Positions 20,466 through 31,100 of a DNA stretch of 64,000 nt are shown here, piece by piece. Every line of letters starts with the position of its first letter. Positions within the stretch are counted from its first letter, which is position 1. The notes below the pieces were generated by a model, which was given only the letters and a program-made list of their open reading frames with translations, did no database searches and was not told where the DNA came from. Origin of the DNA: Zygosaccharomyces rouxii. Its lineage: Eukaryota; Ascomycota; Saccharomycetes; Saccharomycetales; Saccharomycetaceae. The stretch covers positions 1,116,001-1,180,000 of the forward strand of contig NC_012991.1 of NCBI RefSeq assembly GCF_000026365.1, given 5' to 3'. Both the position numbers and the translations under genes were made by a program.

Positions 20466-21083
20466 ATGGAATATGACGAAACTGTGTATGTGGAAGCAGC
20501 ACCTGGTGCCAAGAATCTAACATTCAAGGATGAAAAGCAGCAAGCTAGATTTGAATTGGCAATAGCTATGATGATTTATAAGTGGGATGATTTAGAGATT
20601 GCTGTGGAGAACGGCTGGGGTGGACCCGAATCTGCAGATAAGAGAGATTGGTTGAGTGCGGTTATTGTAGATTTGTTCAAGAATGAAAAAATAGTGGATG
20701 CGGCTATGATTGAAGAAACAATGCTTTATGCTATGGTTGATGAATTTGATACGAATGTGGAAGATGACTCTGCCCTGCCGATTGCCGTAGGGATCATCAA
20801 TCGTTACAAGGAATGTGCAGAAGGCAATTATTCGGTGTTAGAAGAGTTATACGTTAAATGGAACGAAAAGCAAAAGCATCGTCATCATGTTAAGCACGTT
20901 CAAGTGGAGGAAGATCCTCTAAACCCTGATAGTTCTGTTGATGAAGATGAAGATGAAGTGGAAGAATTGGTTGATGATGACGAGGATGAAAATATGGATG
21001 AGGATGCCTCATCTTCTAAACCAGAACCAGTTGTAGACGAGGATGGGTTTGAATTGGTTCAGAAAAAGGGCGGTAAACGTTAA
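20466..21083 (+). CDS. TSR2: Tsr2, escortin for ribosomal protein eS26
   Basis: A 205-residue protein matching the Tsr2 family in length and layout: a helical WGG domain containing NGWGGPES (about residues 49-56) at the N-terminal half, then a long acidic tail (about residues 155-200). Tsr2 takes eS26 (Rps26) from its importin and hands it to pre-40S particles, and is needed for late 20S pre-rRNA processing. The acidic tail fits shielding of a basic ribosomal protein. The upstream PAC and RRPE motifs agree with the role. In S. cerevisiae TSR2 also lies between CNA1 and ECM30. Confidence 0.93.
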   Translation: MEYDETVYVEAAPGAKNLTFKDEKQQARFELAIAMMIYKWDDLEIAVENGWGGPESADKRDWLSAVIVDLFKNEKIVDAAMIEETMLYAMVDEFDTNVEDDSALPIAVGIINRYKECAEGNYSVLEELYVKWNEKQKHRHHVKHVQVEEDPLNPDSSVDEDEDEVEELVDDDEDENMDEDASSSKPEPVVDEDGFELVQKKGGKR

Positions 21084-21165
21084 ACTTTTCATTTGTTTTG
21101 TATATTACTACTATTATTAATTAATTAGTCTATCGACAGGTATTTGTATTAAAAAATTTTGACAC

Positions 21166-24100
21166 TCATTTCTTTGAAGTTGATAGCATCAGTGTACTCT
21201 CTCTTGGTGTATACGGTCTTGAATTTGCACCATTTGATTTCATATTGCCGTTATTGTTGTAAACATTTGAATTTCCGCCTGCAGAATTGAGAGCATCTGT
21301 TGAACCTGAACTTGTTACACTGTTAAATCTAAACCTTCTCAGAAATGAAGATGTCATATCCAATAATGAGAATTCTTCTTTCTCCTTTGCCTTCACGTCA
21401 AATAATTTAATTTTAGTCCCTGTCCAAATATTTGGTTTTAGTAATCCAACATCTGGGATAAATGGATTTGGACGCGATGGTGCAGAACCCATCGGGGAGC
21501 CAGGTGGATCTGAAGCTTCTTCTTGAATTGGTGCATAATTATTATCCTTCTTAGTAAATCCATTCCATGCAAACCTGAAAAATGAAGTCCCACTACTACT
21601 ATTACTATTATTACCACCGTTGGCTCTGGATCCATTCGATTTGGATGTTGGTGATGAATAGTTTGTAATTTCTAGAGGTGAACTAAACGAAGTTTCAGTG
21701 TTTCTGTAGGATGATAGGTACCCCATTAATGAACTACTATTGCTATTGGTTCTTGAGAGCATTGACCCATTAGAATTGAATTTCTCCAGACTAGGCAATG
21801 TGTCTGTACTAGAGACTCTAGAAAGAGCGGGACCGTTACTACTGCCATTGTATGTGTTGGGATCACTAGACTTATTTGTATTGTTATGGGTATTGGTATT
21901 AGTATTGGTATTGGTATTGGTATTGTTATTTGCATTGGCTGATTGAGAAACAGCGTATGCACCAGAATGAGTATTGAAGATGTTGGTCCAACAAACCATA
22001 TAAATCCAACTCTGATAAATTAGATTTTTTTGGGATAAATCTATCTTCAATGGTTGACCCTCGGATAGTTCCGACATGAATATAGGTAAATGAGGTTTGA
22101 TGGTACTTTCGAATTGATTTTTGAATTGGGCAATTTCACCCAATAGCTGGTAATACTCTTTTGTGCTAATTGTACTAATTGTGGGAAACTGTTTCAATAG
22201 AAGTCTTGCCATACGCATCAGTAATAAAAGGCAGTTTGCCCCCGACCAAGAACTGGTCAAATCCGATTTGGCACGCAATTTTGCCTTTGACTTTGAAGTA
22301 AGTCCTGCTGGCCATTTAGGTCTTATGCCGTTGAAAACTTTATCATCGGACATTATAGGATTGATACTCAAATCTGCATATTCCAATAATTCGATACTTT
22401 TCCCCATGTTGTTGTCACTTGCATATCTTGAAAGTTCGTAATTCTCATCATCAACAAAATTATCAATACCTGGTTCATCATTCGTATTATCACCACTAGT
22501 GTCACGATTTTCCGGAGTGGTTGACATTCCTTTATTGTTAAATATAAGAGCTTGATTAGAGTAAACCTTATTTTCCTCGTTATTGTCTCGAGATGGTGTC
22601 GTCGATCCCTTATCAACTGAATTAAAATTAAATGCATGTTCGAAATAATCATCAATTTTTAAATCTTGAACCGATCCATTCAAATTTTTCGAAATTGTGT
22701 CGATGGAATCCTTAACTTGGAATAATATTCTTTGGTGACGACAGAGGGCAAATGTTAAATTTTTAGCCTCTTCAAAATACAATATAACGTAAATGGAAAT
22801 CACACGTAACAAAAGGGCAAGGCAGTCCAATTTGTAACCAGGTGAACAGGGGTAGAATCCTCTGGAAGCACCCGAAGGGGAAGATGCATATGTGGTCAAA
22901 TAATTTTTGTTTGACATTTTAGAAAGAAGATGCAACAATGGCATGGCAGCGTTGTATGATATACCACCACTTCCAATATTTTTAGGCCTTTTCTTTGAAC
23001 TTAACTGTACTAATTCTTCATCTCTTAGATTAGCACGAATTGGTAAAAGGTTGTAAATTAGTTCAAATATCCAAGGTCTTGGTTGTAAGTTATCTCTGAC
23101 ATCAGATATTGCCATATTACATAAATGAACTATGGCAAAATCTCGATAAGTGATATGGTTGATATTACCAGAAGACAATTTGAAAAAATTCGGTAATTTG
23201 TTTGTATAATAATTAGGTGAAAAGGTTTCTAACATTTTCGAAAGGACCAATTTTTTCGAAGAAAAGAAAAGTGCTAAGTTGTAGCATAGTGGGATGACCG
23301 TAGACCCCAACTCCCAACCGCCATTCTGATTAACATTATTGTCGTAAAATTGTAAGTAATAAATGGAGAAGATGATTAATTTAGGACCAAACTTATCAGC
23401 CACATAATTTTGGAAATTTTTGTTATTTTGTACCAATATCGTAAGAAAGATGAGAGATTGTAGAAAAAGTGGTGATACAGGCGGCAGTGATGGTGAAGAT
23501 GATGAGTTCCCATGAGATGTTGAGTTGAAATTTGTAGTTCCGTTGGTATTACCAATACGTTCATTATCTCTAGATCTTCTAGATGTACTGCCAGCAGTTG
23601 GACTTGCGGCAGAGTTAGTACTTGTCGCTGCTGTCCCTGTAACAGCAGCATTGGCGTAAGGTATAGAATTAGCAGCATTATTGGATCTATTAGATCCATC
23701 AACACTTCCTATGCTGGAAGAAGATTGTTTGCGGGGGAGACTTAAAAGATTTGATTCCTGATCAATAGCCAAATTAATTGGTAGTTTAAAAATCTTTGCA
23801 AAGGACGTCAAGAGTAAACGTAAATCGAATTCTCGGTTCAAAGTTGCCAAATACGAAAGAGCAATATTAGAATTCACCACTGATTTCGAATTAGGATCCA
23901 TTGATTGAGCTAAAATTTGAGCCTCTTTTAGATCTGAGCGTAAGCACATTATATTGAGTAGTTGTAGAGACGATGACACCATTGAAAATCTCAGTTGAGG
24001 TAATTGTTGTTGTTGAGATTGTTTATAGGAGAAATTTTGATAGGGCATTGATGATTCTTCATTGTTATTACAATATCGACAAACTGTGTTAACAATGGAA

Positions 24101-24828
24101 GCAACAAGGCAAACAACGTCGTATTCAGGAGCCAAATGGCATAGCGCAACCAAAAATTTATTCGGTAATCCGTAGAGATCCGCAGAACACAATGCCAGCA
24201 AAAGATTAACAATTTCTAATCGATTAGAATCAATTCTAGCGGTTTGTGCATCGTATGATGAATCCTGTGTATTGACACCATTTTCCCAAAGAAGATGAGT
24301 GATTCGACCTGGTTTACCCACAGACGGTAGAGTAAACCCTTCCACAAACGATAATTTCAGTAGTGATTTCAACAGAAGAAACCCAGGTACAATAGCATCT
24401 TCATTATGATTCCAAAGCCAATTCTCCTTACCAGTTGATAAATGCACGGGGTAAACTTTGGTCAGTATTCGAATACACACTAACAAGTCTGTCAATTTCA
24501 TCTCCAATAGCGATATCGACGATGGTGACGACAAGGGAACCCCCTGTTCCTCTTCATCAATCAAGGATTTGGTTATTTCAATAATGGTTAAACTGACAAA
24601 TTGAACCAAATTCGAGATATTGACAGAATTATTCCTACAGATGCCTCTCAATTCGTTTGGTGAAACCAAGTGGTTAAACATTTCCATTGTAAAATTACCA
24701 CCAGCTATGAAGTCCCTGTAAAACTGTGAAAATTCACCATTGTCATCCCTTAGCGGTATTGTAACTCCTGCTAATTGCAAAATATGGTCTCGATACAGAC
24801 TGCTCAACTTAGAATCCGTATTACCCAT
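21166..24828 (-). CDS. ECM30: Ecm30, Hid1-like trafficking protein
   Basis: A 1220-residue protein matching S. cerevisiae Ecm30 (about 1274) in length and position between TSR2 and DIF1. The start MGNTDSKLSSLYRD is the conserved N-terminus of the HID1/dymeclin-like family; an N-terminal glycine after Met makes myristoylation possible. Helical, armadillo-like blocks are broken by asparagine- and serine-rich inserts (about residues 370-450 and 940-1110), one encoded by a GGTATT hexanucleotide repeat. HID1 in animals acts at the Golgi in dense-core vesicle sorting; yeast Ecm30 was linked to cell wall and amino acid permease sorting. The exact biochemical role is not known. Confidence 0.88.
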   Translation of the reverse strand: MGNTDSKLSSLYRDHILQLAGVTIPLRDDNGEFSQFYRDFIAGGNFTMEMFNHLVSPNELRGICRNNSVNISNLVQFVSLTIIEITKSLIDEEEQGVPLSSPSSISLLEMKLTDLLVCIRILTKVYPVHLSTGKENWLWNHNEDAIVPGFLLLKSLLKLSFVEGFTLPSVGKPGRITHLLWENGVNTQDSSYDAQTARIDSNRLEIVNLLLALCSADLYGLPNKFLVALCHLAPEYDVVCLVASIVNTVCRYCNNNEESSMPYQNFSYKQSQQQQLPQLRFSMVSSSLQLLNIMCLRSDLKEAQILAQSMDPNSKSVVNSNIALSYLATLNREFDLRLLLTSFAKIFKLPINLAIDQESNLLSLPRKQSSSSIGSVDGSNRSNNAANSIPYANAAVTGTAATSTNSAASPTAGSTSRRSRDNERIGNTNGTTNFNSTSHGNSSSSPSLPPVSPLFLQSLIFLTILVQNNKNFQNYVADKFGPKLIIFSIYYLQFYDNNVNQNGGWELGSTVIPLCYNLALFFSSKKLVLSKMLETFSPNYYTNKLPNFFKLSSGNINHITYRDFAIVHLCNMAISDVRDNLQPRPWIFELIYNLLPIRANLRDEELVQLSSKKRPKNIGSGGISYNAAMPLLHLLSKMSNKNYLTTYASSPSGASRGFYPCSPGYKLDCLALLLRVISIYVILYFEEAKNLTFALCRHQRILFQVKDSIDTISKNLNGSVQDLKIDDYFEHAFNFNSVDKGSTTPSRDNNEENKVYSNQALIFNNKGMSTTPENRDTSGDNTNDEPGIDNFVDDENYELSRYASDNNMGKSIELLEYADLSINPIMSDDKVFNGIRPKWPAGLTSKSKAKLRAKSDLTSSWSGANCLLLLMRMARLLLKQFPTISTISTKEYYQLLGEIAQFKNQFESTIKPHLPIFMSELSEGQPLKIDLSQKNLIYQSWIYMVCWTNIFNTHSGAYAVSQSANANNNTNTNTNTNTNTHNNTNKSSDPNTYNGSSNGPALSRVSSTDTLPSLEKFNSNGSMLSRTNSNSSSLMGYLSSYRNTETSFSSPLEITNYSSPTSKSNGSRANGGNNSNSSSGTSFFRFAWNGFTKKDNNYAPIQEEASDPPGSPMGSAPSRPNPFIPDVGLLKPNIWTGTKIKLFDVKAKEKEEFSLLDMTSSFLRRFRFNSVTSSGSTDALNSAGGNSNVYNNNGNMKSNGANSRPYTPRESTLMLSTSKK
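21889..21930 (+). repeat. GGTATT hexanucleotide repeat in ECM30
   Basis: About seven copies of GGTATT or close variants, encoding an Asn-Thr run on the minus strand inside ECM30. The length probably varies between strains without breaking the frame. Confidence 0.85.
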
Positions 24829-25002
24829 AATCCCTTTGTCCTCTTTGCCTGTTCTATGTTATTCTTACAGAAGTTATCTGTTCTTTCTCCTAGAACATAC
24901 TCTCCTTTTATAGAAGAAAACAAAAAAATGCATAAGACATAACGAAATTCAAAACTGTATATAAAATATAACATACGAAAAACCTATTTTTTATTATTCT
25001 AT

Positions 25003-25359
25003 TTAAAATTCAACCTGATCCCAATTACGTTTCATTCCCAGTTTATCCGTTAGAGTCTTATCGTCAATTGTTGTCAATCTTTGATCCAAATCATTTTCCC
25101 AGGTTTCGATAGAAGATGTTGACGAGACTGTACGCTGGTTAACCAACATTGGTGGATTTTTGGGTAATGGGACACGCTTGTAGTCTGGGATCGTAACGGA
25201 AGAATTGTCTTGAACAAATTTACTTGGCAGTCTGTAGCCCTGGTCGACACTTTGCCTTATTCTCATACCCATGGTACCGAGCTTCATCTGGCAGTCATAT
25301 TTTTCATCTTGTGGTTGAATACGTATGTGAAGTGGTTTTTTGTTTGGTTGTGAAAGCAT
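25003..25359 (-). CDS. DIF1: Dif1/Sml1-family regulator of ribonucleotide reductase
   Basis: A 118-residue protein with the Hug motif GMRIRQSVDQGY (about residues 30-41), which in S. cerevisiae Dif1 directs nuclear import of the Rnr2-Rnr4 small subunit. A following segment with PPMLVNQRT (about residues 69-77) is also shared with Dif1. S. cerevisiae has DIF1 at this position on chromosome XII and SML1 in the paired segment on chromosome XIII; only one gene is seen here. The C-terminus (about residues 83-118, with WENDLDQR and NWDQVEF) may carry the Sml1-like R1-binding function, which I could not verify. It lies between ECM30 and a tRNA-His gene. Confidence 0.88.
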   Translation of the reverse strand: MLSQPNKKPLHIRIQPQDEKYDCQMKLGTMGMRIRQSVDQGYRLPSKFVQDNSSVTIPDYKRVPLPKNPPMLVNQRTVSSTSSIETWENDLDQRLTTIDDKTLTDKLGMKRNWDQVEF

Positions 25360-25819
25360 GTTGCAAATAAAAATGTGTGTATATGTGTAAAGTTCGAAGG
25401 AAACTGTGTAACGCAGGAAGTATGTCTCTTGTTGATCGTGGGGGTTCGAGGAGGTTTAAACGTTTGATTCTTATATGGGGCAGAGAATGATTTCGACTTT
25501 TCTTGGTGTCTGGGTTATTCCAATGTTTTGTAAACACAGGATGTACGGCTTTTCTAGAAATGTAAACACCGCAACTGATCGGCGGCAGCAATAAGTGAAG
25601 AAAGTACTTTATGCAGAGAAGATCATACGAGCTGGAGCAATTTCTGGTGGAGAAGCGAATCGATTTGGGCGGCTCGGCTCAGGGACTTTAGTAGTGTAAG
25701 CACGTGAGATTCACATGAGTTGACTACAACGATTCGGCCGTTATCTCTGGGGTGGATCTATAACTTCTAAAGATAGTTCTTTAACATCGAGGATTCCCTC
25801 GACCGCAAACAAAAAAATT
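25360..25819. promoter_or_regulatory. DIF1 upstream region with two forkhead-type sites
   Basis: No gene is seen in these 460 bp. Two GTAAACA motifs, at 25530-25536 and 25562-25568, lie 32 bp apart about 170-210 bp upstream of the DIF1 start and match the core of Fkh1/Fkh2 sites. Further up are CACGTG (25701-25706) and TCACATGA (25711-25718), E-box-like sites. I see no match to the Crt1 X-box that controls DNA-damage induction in S. cerevisiae. Confidence 0.4.
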
Positions 25820-25891
25820 TGCCGTTCCCGGGAATCGAACCTGGGTCTGCTCGGCCACAACGAGCTGTACTAACCACTATACTAGAACGGC
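25820..25891 (-). tRNA. tH(GUG): tRNA-His (anticodon GUG)
   Basis: On the minus strand a full cloverleaf reads from GCCGTTC at the 5' end to GAACGGC plus discriminator A. The D arm is TAGTATAGTGGTTAGTAC, the anticodon stem GCTCG/CGAGC encloses TTGTGGC with anticodon GTG (25856-25858 on the plus strand), and the T arm contains GGTTCGATTCC, which is also the B box. It closely resembles S. cerevisiae tRNA-His. There is no intron. A T-run follows its 3' end (plus-strand A-run at 25811-25817), as needed for Pol III termination. Confidence 0.97.
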
Positions 25892-26305
25892 TGTGCAATC
25901 ACGGATGACATGGGCTCTGAGTTGATTTTATATAGGTCTTTTCGCTGATTCAATATATTCTCTTTAGAGAGGACTCTAATGCTCTTCTAATCATTCTCTA
26001 GTCATTTTCGAGTCCTTTCCATAATCAACAAATAACAATTGCAATTTAGTTGTCCGACCACCACTCACAATTTGTGCTTGTGCCTCATCTATACGCATTT
26101 TTTCATTTGTTTTATCAGTTAACTAGCTCTTATGTACAGCTAACTGCGAGATCAACAAGAAACCCGCCTAGTGGTTAAAGGCAATTACCGGAGAGAAATA
26201 AGGGTATATAAGGGCACAAGTAGTGACAGTTAGTTCGCCAATCGAGTATGCCACATCTTATAATGATGTAAACAACTGGGTTACTTCAAATCTAAACCAA
26301 TACCA
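25892..26305 (+). promoter_or_regulatory. CAR2 promoter region with TATA box
   Basis: No gene is seen in these 414 bp between tRNA-His and CAR2. A strong TATA box, TATATAAG, lies at 26215-26222, about 90 bp before the CAR2 start, typical of a regulated gene. I do not find an exact URS1 (TAGCCGCCGA), the Ume6 site known upstream of S. cerevisiae CAR1 and CAR2. Confidence 0.6.
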
Positions 26306-27592
26306 ATGCCACTTTCTTCCGCTGATACCGTCAAATTAGAACAAGAATATTCTGCTCACAACTACCATCCCTTACCAGTTGTATTCCATAAGGCTCAAGG
26401 AGCGCACGTTTGGGATCCTGAAGGCAAGGAATATTTAGATTTTTTATCAGCATACTCGGCTGTCAATCAAGGTCACTGTCATCCTAAAATTGTAGAAGCA
26501 CTTATCGATCAGGCTCAGAAGTTAACATTATCGTCAAGAGCTTTCTCTAGTGATGTATTTGCGGAGTTTGCTCAATACGTAACCAAATTTTTTGGCTATG
26601 AAATGGTTTTGCCAATGAATACCGGTGCAGAAGCTGTTGAATCAGCACTTAAGTTAGCCCGTAGATGGGGGTATGAGAAAAAGGGAATTCCATCAGATGA
26701 GGCTATTATCCTTGGTGCAGAAGGTAATTTCCACGGTCGTACATTTGGTGCAATTTCGTTGTCAACAGATGAAGAGGATTCACGCAAAAATTTTGGACCA
26801 TTTTTAGAAAACACTTCTGCTCATTGTCCAACGACTCATAAACCAATTCGTTATGGTGTTGCAGAGGATTTAGAAGACATCCTCAAAGTGAAGGGTGACA
26901 AAGTTGCTGCGATTATTCTGGAACCAATTCAAGGTGAAGCTGGAATTGTCGTACCACCAAAGGATTATTTGGTGAAAGTGCAAGCCATGTGTAAAAAATA
27001 CAACGTTTTATTCATTTGCGATGAAATTCAAACAGGTATTGGACGTACTGGTAAATTGCTTTGCTTTGAGCATTCGGGTGTTAAGCCTGACGTTGTTCTA
27101 TTAGGTAAGGCAATTTCTGGTGGTATGTTACCAGTGTCCTGTGTTTTATCTTCAAAGGAAATTTTGTTAACTTTAACCCCCGGCTCTCACGGTTCCACTT
27201 ATGGTGGTAACCCATTAGCATCTCGTGTAGCCATTGCAGCTTTGGATGTTGTTAAAAATGAAAATCTGGTGCAAAGAGCCCACGATTTGGGTCTATTCCT
27301 ACAAAACGAATTGCTAAAACTACAGAAGGAATCGAAAGGTGCTATTGCCGAAGTCCGTGGTGTAGGTCTTTTGACTGCTATTGTGATCGATCCAACAAAG
27401 GCCAATGGTCGTACAGCGTGGGATCTCTGTCTGTTAATGAAAGATCAAGGTGTATTGGCCAAGCCAACTCACGAGCACATCATTAGATTGGCACCACCTC
27501 TGGTGATCTCCGAAGAGGATCTACGTAAAGGCGTTGATGCTATAAGGGAAAGTCTTATTAAATTACCCACCGCACCAATCTCCAGTCATTAG
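26306..27592 (+). CDS. CAR2: L-ornithine transaminase
   Basis: A 428-residue class III, PLP-dependent aminotransferase (S. cerevisiae Car2 has 424). It moves the delta-amino group of ornithine to 2-oxoglutarate, giving glutamate semialdehyde in arginine breakdown. Seen motifs: [17 protein letters not shown] near residue 105, FHGRTFGA, the PLP-anchoring aspartate in [12 protein letters not shown], and the Schiff-base lysine in LLGKAISGG (about residue 268). A phosphate-binding GSTYGGNPL follows. No targeting peptide is seen, in agreement with the cytosolic yeast enzyme. It lies between DIF1 and NTE1, the junction between a chromosome XII and a chromosome XIII gene in S. cerevisiae. Confidence 0.97.
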   Translation: MPLSSADTVKLEQEYSAHNYHPLPVVFHKAQGAHVWDPEGKEYLDFLSAYSAVNQGHCHPKIVEALIDQAQKLTLSSRAFSSDVFAEFAQYVTKFFGYEMVLPMNTGAEAVESALKLARRWGYEKKGIPSDEAIILGAEGNFHGRTFGAISLSTDEEDSRKNFGPFLENTSAHCPTTHKPIRYGVAEDLEDILKVKGDKVAAIILEPIQGEAGIVVPPKDYLVKVQAMCKKYNVLFICDEIQTGIGRTGKLLCFEHSGVKPDVVLLGKAISGGMLPVSCVLSSKEILLTLTPGSHGSTYGGNPLASRVAIAALDVVKNENLVQRAHDLGLFLQNELLKLQKESKGAIAEVRGVGLLTAIVIDPTKANGRTAWDLCLLMKDQGVLAKPTHEHIIRLAPPLVISEEDLRKGVDAIRESLIKLPTAPISSH

Positions 27593-28113
27593 TTTATGTA
27601 AAATAGCATAGTCAAAAAGCATATTATCTTTCTAACCGCCATGGGTATGTATATCACGCGTATATCATGTGTCTTTCACAATCGAAAGAAATCGAAATCT
27701 TCCTGCATGGAGGAAAAATTTAAAGGAAAAAAAACGAACCTTAAGGCTAACTCAGGAAGTTTAACATCTAGCGCAAAAAAGCAGTCAAAAAGAAAGGTCT
27801 TGTAAACGAGGAAGTAGCTTTAAATCCTGATCTTTCAACGTCTTCATTTAAACTTCTTTGAATAAATCAGCCTAATTGAAATCTCTAAGTGATAGGCTCT
27901 ATTGTATATCGTTCGTCTTTTCACTTATTTATTGTCATTTTTATTGTCATCTGAAATATAAAAGGCGTCAAGATTAGCTTAAAGCATAAGTTTAATCATT
28001 CGATAAAGAAAATAGGGAGACAGTGAAAAGATTGCAAAAGATCTTCAGCTTGATATAGGGTACCATATTATGTCGAAGAGTTTCTGCTGAAGAAAACAGA
28101 AGATCATATTTTA
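27593..28113. other. CAR2-NTE1 intergenic region
   Basis: These 521 bp hold the CAR2 3' end and the NTE1 promoter. I see A-rich tracts but no gene, RNA gene or clear transcription factor site. Confidence 0.5.
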
Positions 28114-31100
28114 ATGAATATTGGAAACCACACAAGAATACAACCGCTACGCGGATCGACAACCGTACCAAGTTTTGTCCCTAATAGACAGAGTTCATCT
28201 GAAAGACAATCGGTTGCAAATCAACATGGTGGTGGAGGTGCATCACCAACATCACAGGGTTGGTTTTTTGATAATATTTTGAATGCAACTTGGGTAATAA
28301 GTTATTTTCTAATTGGATCGACCAGATATTTTACCAGATGGTCTTTTTATGTGATTACGGTTTGTCTCTTAAGATTGCCCAAATGGTTCTTTCTTTCCAC
28401 AAATCAGTTCCACTTGACCATTTCTTTCCCAACCTTCTTGATTTTGTCAATGATCACTACTTATCTGATCTACTGTTTGATGAAAGAACAGGTCTTGTCG
28501 CAATACAAGACTTTATCATCAGATGATTTAGATTCAGATGATGGAGAGACAATTCACAAGTCATCGAGTGTTACTAGTATTAAAGATGAAAAACCTGAAA
28601 AATTTAACCCTAGGGATCAGTTACGCTATGGTAAACATGATAAGGATGAAGAATCACTTGCCTCGTCATATTTGGATCAATTTTTAAGTGCGATTAGAAT
28701 ATTTGGATACTTGGAAAAGCCTGTGTTCCATGATTTGACTAAAAACATGAAGACTCAAAAACTAGATGAGGGTGAAATACTTTTATTGGATAATTCTGTT
28801 GGATTTTCCATTGTTGTAGAAGGAACCTTACAGATTTATCATAAAGTGGAACAAGAAAAGGAATTTGTCGATTCTAACGATAATTACGCAACGAGAGAAA
28901 ATGATACTGAATCTTTGTCAGGTGAAGACCACGAGTTTACCGCCGAGTCTGACGCAGATTTAGCTGACAGTGAAGCTGATGAAAATTCTTTGAATTTTAT
29001 CGAATTGAAAAATGGACTTGGTAAATTTCAATTGCTTAATAGCGTTAAACAGGGGAACCCAGTATCCTCCCTAGTGAACATTTTGAACCTTTTCACGTCT
29101 GCTAATAAGGCGGGTGATTTATGGGGTGGTAAAACTAGTAATGACGACAATAACAAGGCAATCCATTTTAATTCACCATTTAAATATGAAAATAATTGGA
29201 TCAACCATGAATCAAGAAATTCAAGTACATCAACTACACCGCCCCCTGGTTTGAACAAAGGTCATACTTCTGATGATGAAGCTGAGTTAATGCGAACTTA
29301 TTCCGAGACTGATTCTATGCCACAGAACCTTATGCCTAAAGTAATTGCATGTGCATCTACCGACTGTACCATTGCCATTATCCCACCACAGGCATTTGCA
29401 AAATTAACTGCTAAATATCCACGCTCTGCGTCTCATATCATTCAAATGATTTTGACTAGACTTTACAGAGTCACTTTCCAGACGGCTCACGATTACTTGG
29501 GGCTAACAAGAGAAATTATGGATATGGAAGTTTTGTTAAACAATTCTGTCAGCTATGAAATACCATTTTATTTGAAAGAAACTGTGATTAGGAAGTTAAA
29601 GAATGAGAGGAAAAGAGACGACTTTGCTTCTAAAACACGTATAGAAGATCAAAAGAAGGATAAAAAGGCTCAAAATATAGATGCGACAAATGCTAATGCT
29701 CAGAGAGAAAAGGTAACACATTTGAAACCTCATCCATCTCATTACAATCCCGCAAATACAAATCTGAGAGGTTCTAGACATGTTGTGTTAGATTCTAGAG
29801 ATCATTTGAATCCTGGTGACTTATTATCCAGTGTTCCGCTGTTGAGAAAGGAATCCATGAATCCAGCCTCTTCAGCTACTCAGGATTCTGTTTCTATTGC
29901 CGCTCCTTCACCTCCCGATTCTATCCCTTCATCTCAAATAGGACCTTCTTCAAACTCTTCTAAATCTTCTTCGAAGATTATTCAAAAACCATGTCATTCT
30001 TCGACTGTTTTGACGGATTCTGGTTCCCATCGTCATTCTAGACATGAGCCAGGTTCATCTCACTCTAATTTAAACGTCGATGTGGATGATGACATCAAGA
30101 ATAGATCTTTCTCTGCAGTTGAAGAGGAAACTGAAGAATCCGCAGTTAAGATGGCGCTTGTGGAAGCTATGTTCGCCTATTTGGGTATAAGTAAGGATAA
30201 CATGAGATTACCTTCAGTAGCCACTTCCAACAATGTAAGTGATGATTTTGGTGGATTGCATAAATCAAGTGGTTTGACTCCAAATACTTCATCCAGTCTT
30301 TCACTATCATCCTATGCTGCAGCTTCTAATTCCGGTGGTGGTGGTACTTCATATACATCAGTCCTCAGAATTTTACCCAGTGATTATGCAAAGACTTCTA
30401 AAAAGACTAAACCTAGAAAAAAATCAGAGTATAAGGAAGAAATTTCACCTAAATTGACTTTCGAATCTGCTAAGGATGAATTCGCACAAGGTATTCAATT
30501 ATTATATTTTAGGCAAGGTACTACCATTGTAGAACAGAATCGTAAGGGTAAAGGATTGTTCTACGTCATGTCCGGTAAAATAGCTGTCACTACTGGTCAA
30601 AAGGATTCACAAAATGCTGCTGGTCAACAAATTTTGGATTCGGAACAACATGAGACCGTTTTATATACGGTTTGTGCTGGTGGTATTGCAGGTTATCTAT
30701 CTTCCTTAATCGGCTACAAATCCTTTGTCAATTTGAAGGCAAAGACCGATTGTTATGTTGGATTTTTGCCAAGTCAAGTCTTGGAAAGATTATGTGATAA
30801 GTATTTCATGATGTACTTGAGAATCACGGAGACTTTAACGAGTCTTCTTTCCCCACGTTTGTTGAAATTGGATCACGCCTTAGAATGGATCCATCTATCT
30901 GCATCTGATACTTTATTTAACCAAGGTGATCCAGCAAATGGAATCTACGTGATTTTGAGCGGTAGATTAAGACAGTTACAAAAGACTGTCCCTAATCCTA
31001 AGGGGGATGAGACTGTTTCAAGGAGTTTAGATAATGAAGATTTAGAAGTGTTGGGTGAATTGGCCCAAGGTGAAAGTTTTGGTGAAGTGGAAGTGCTAAC

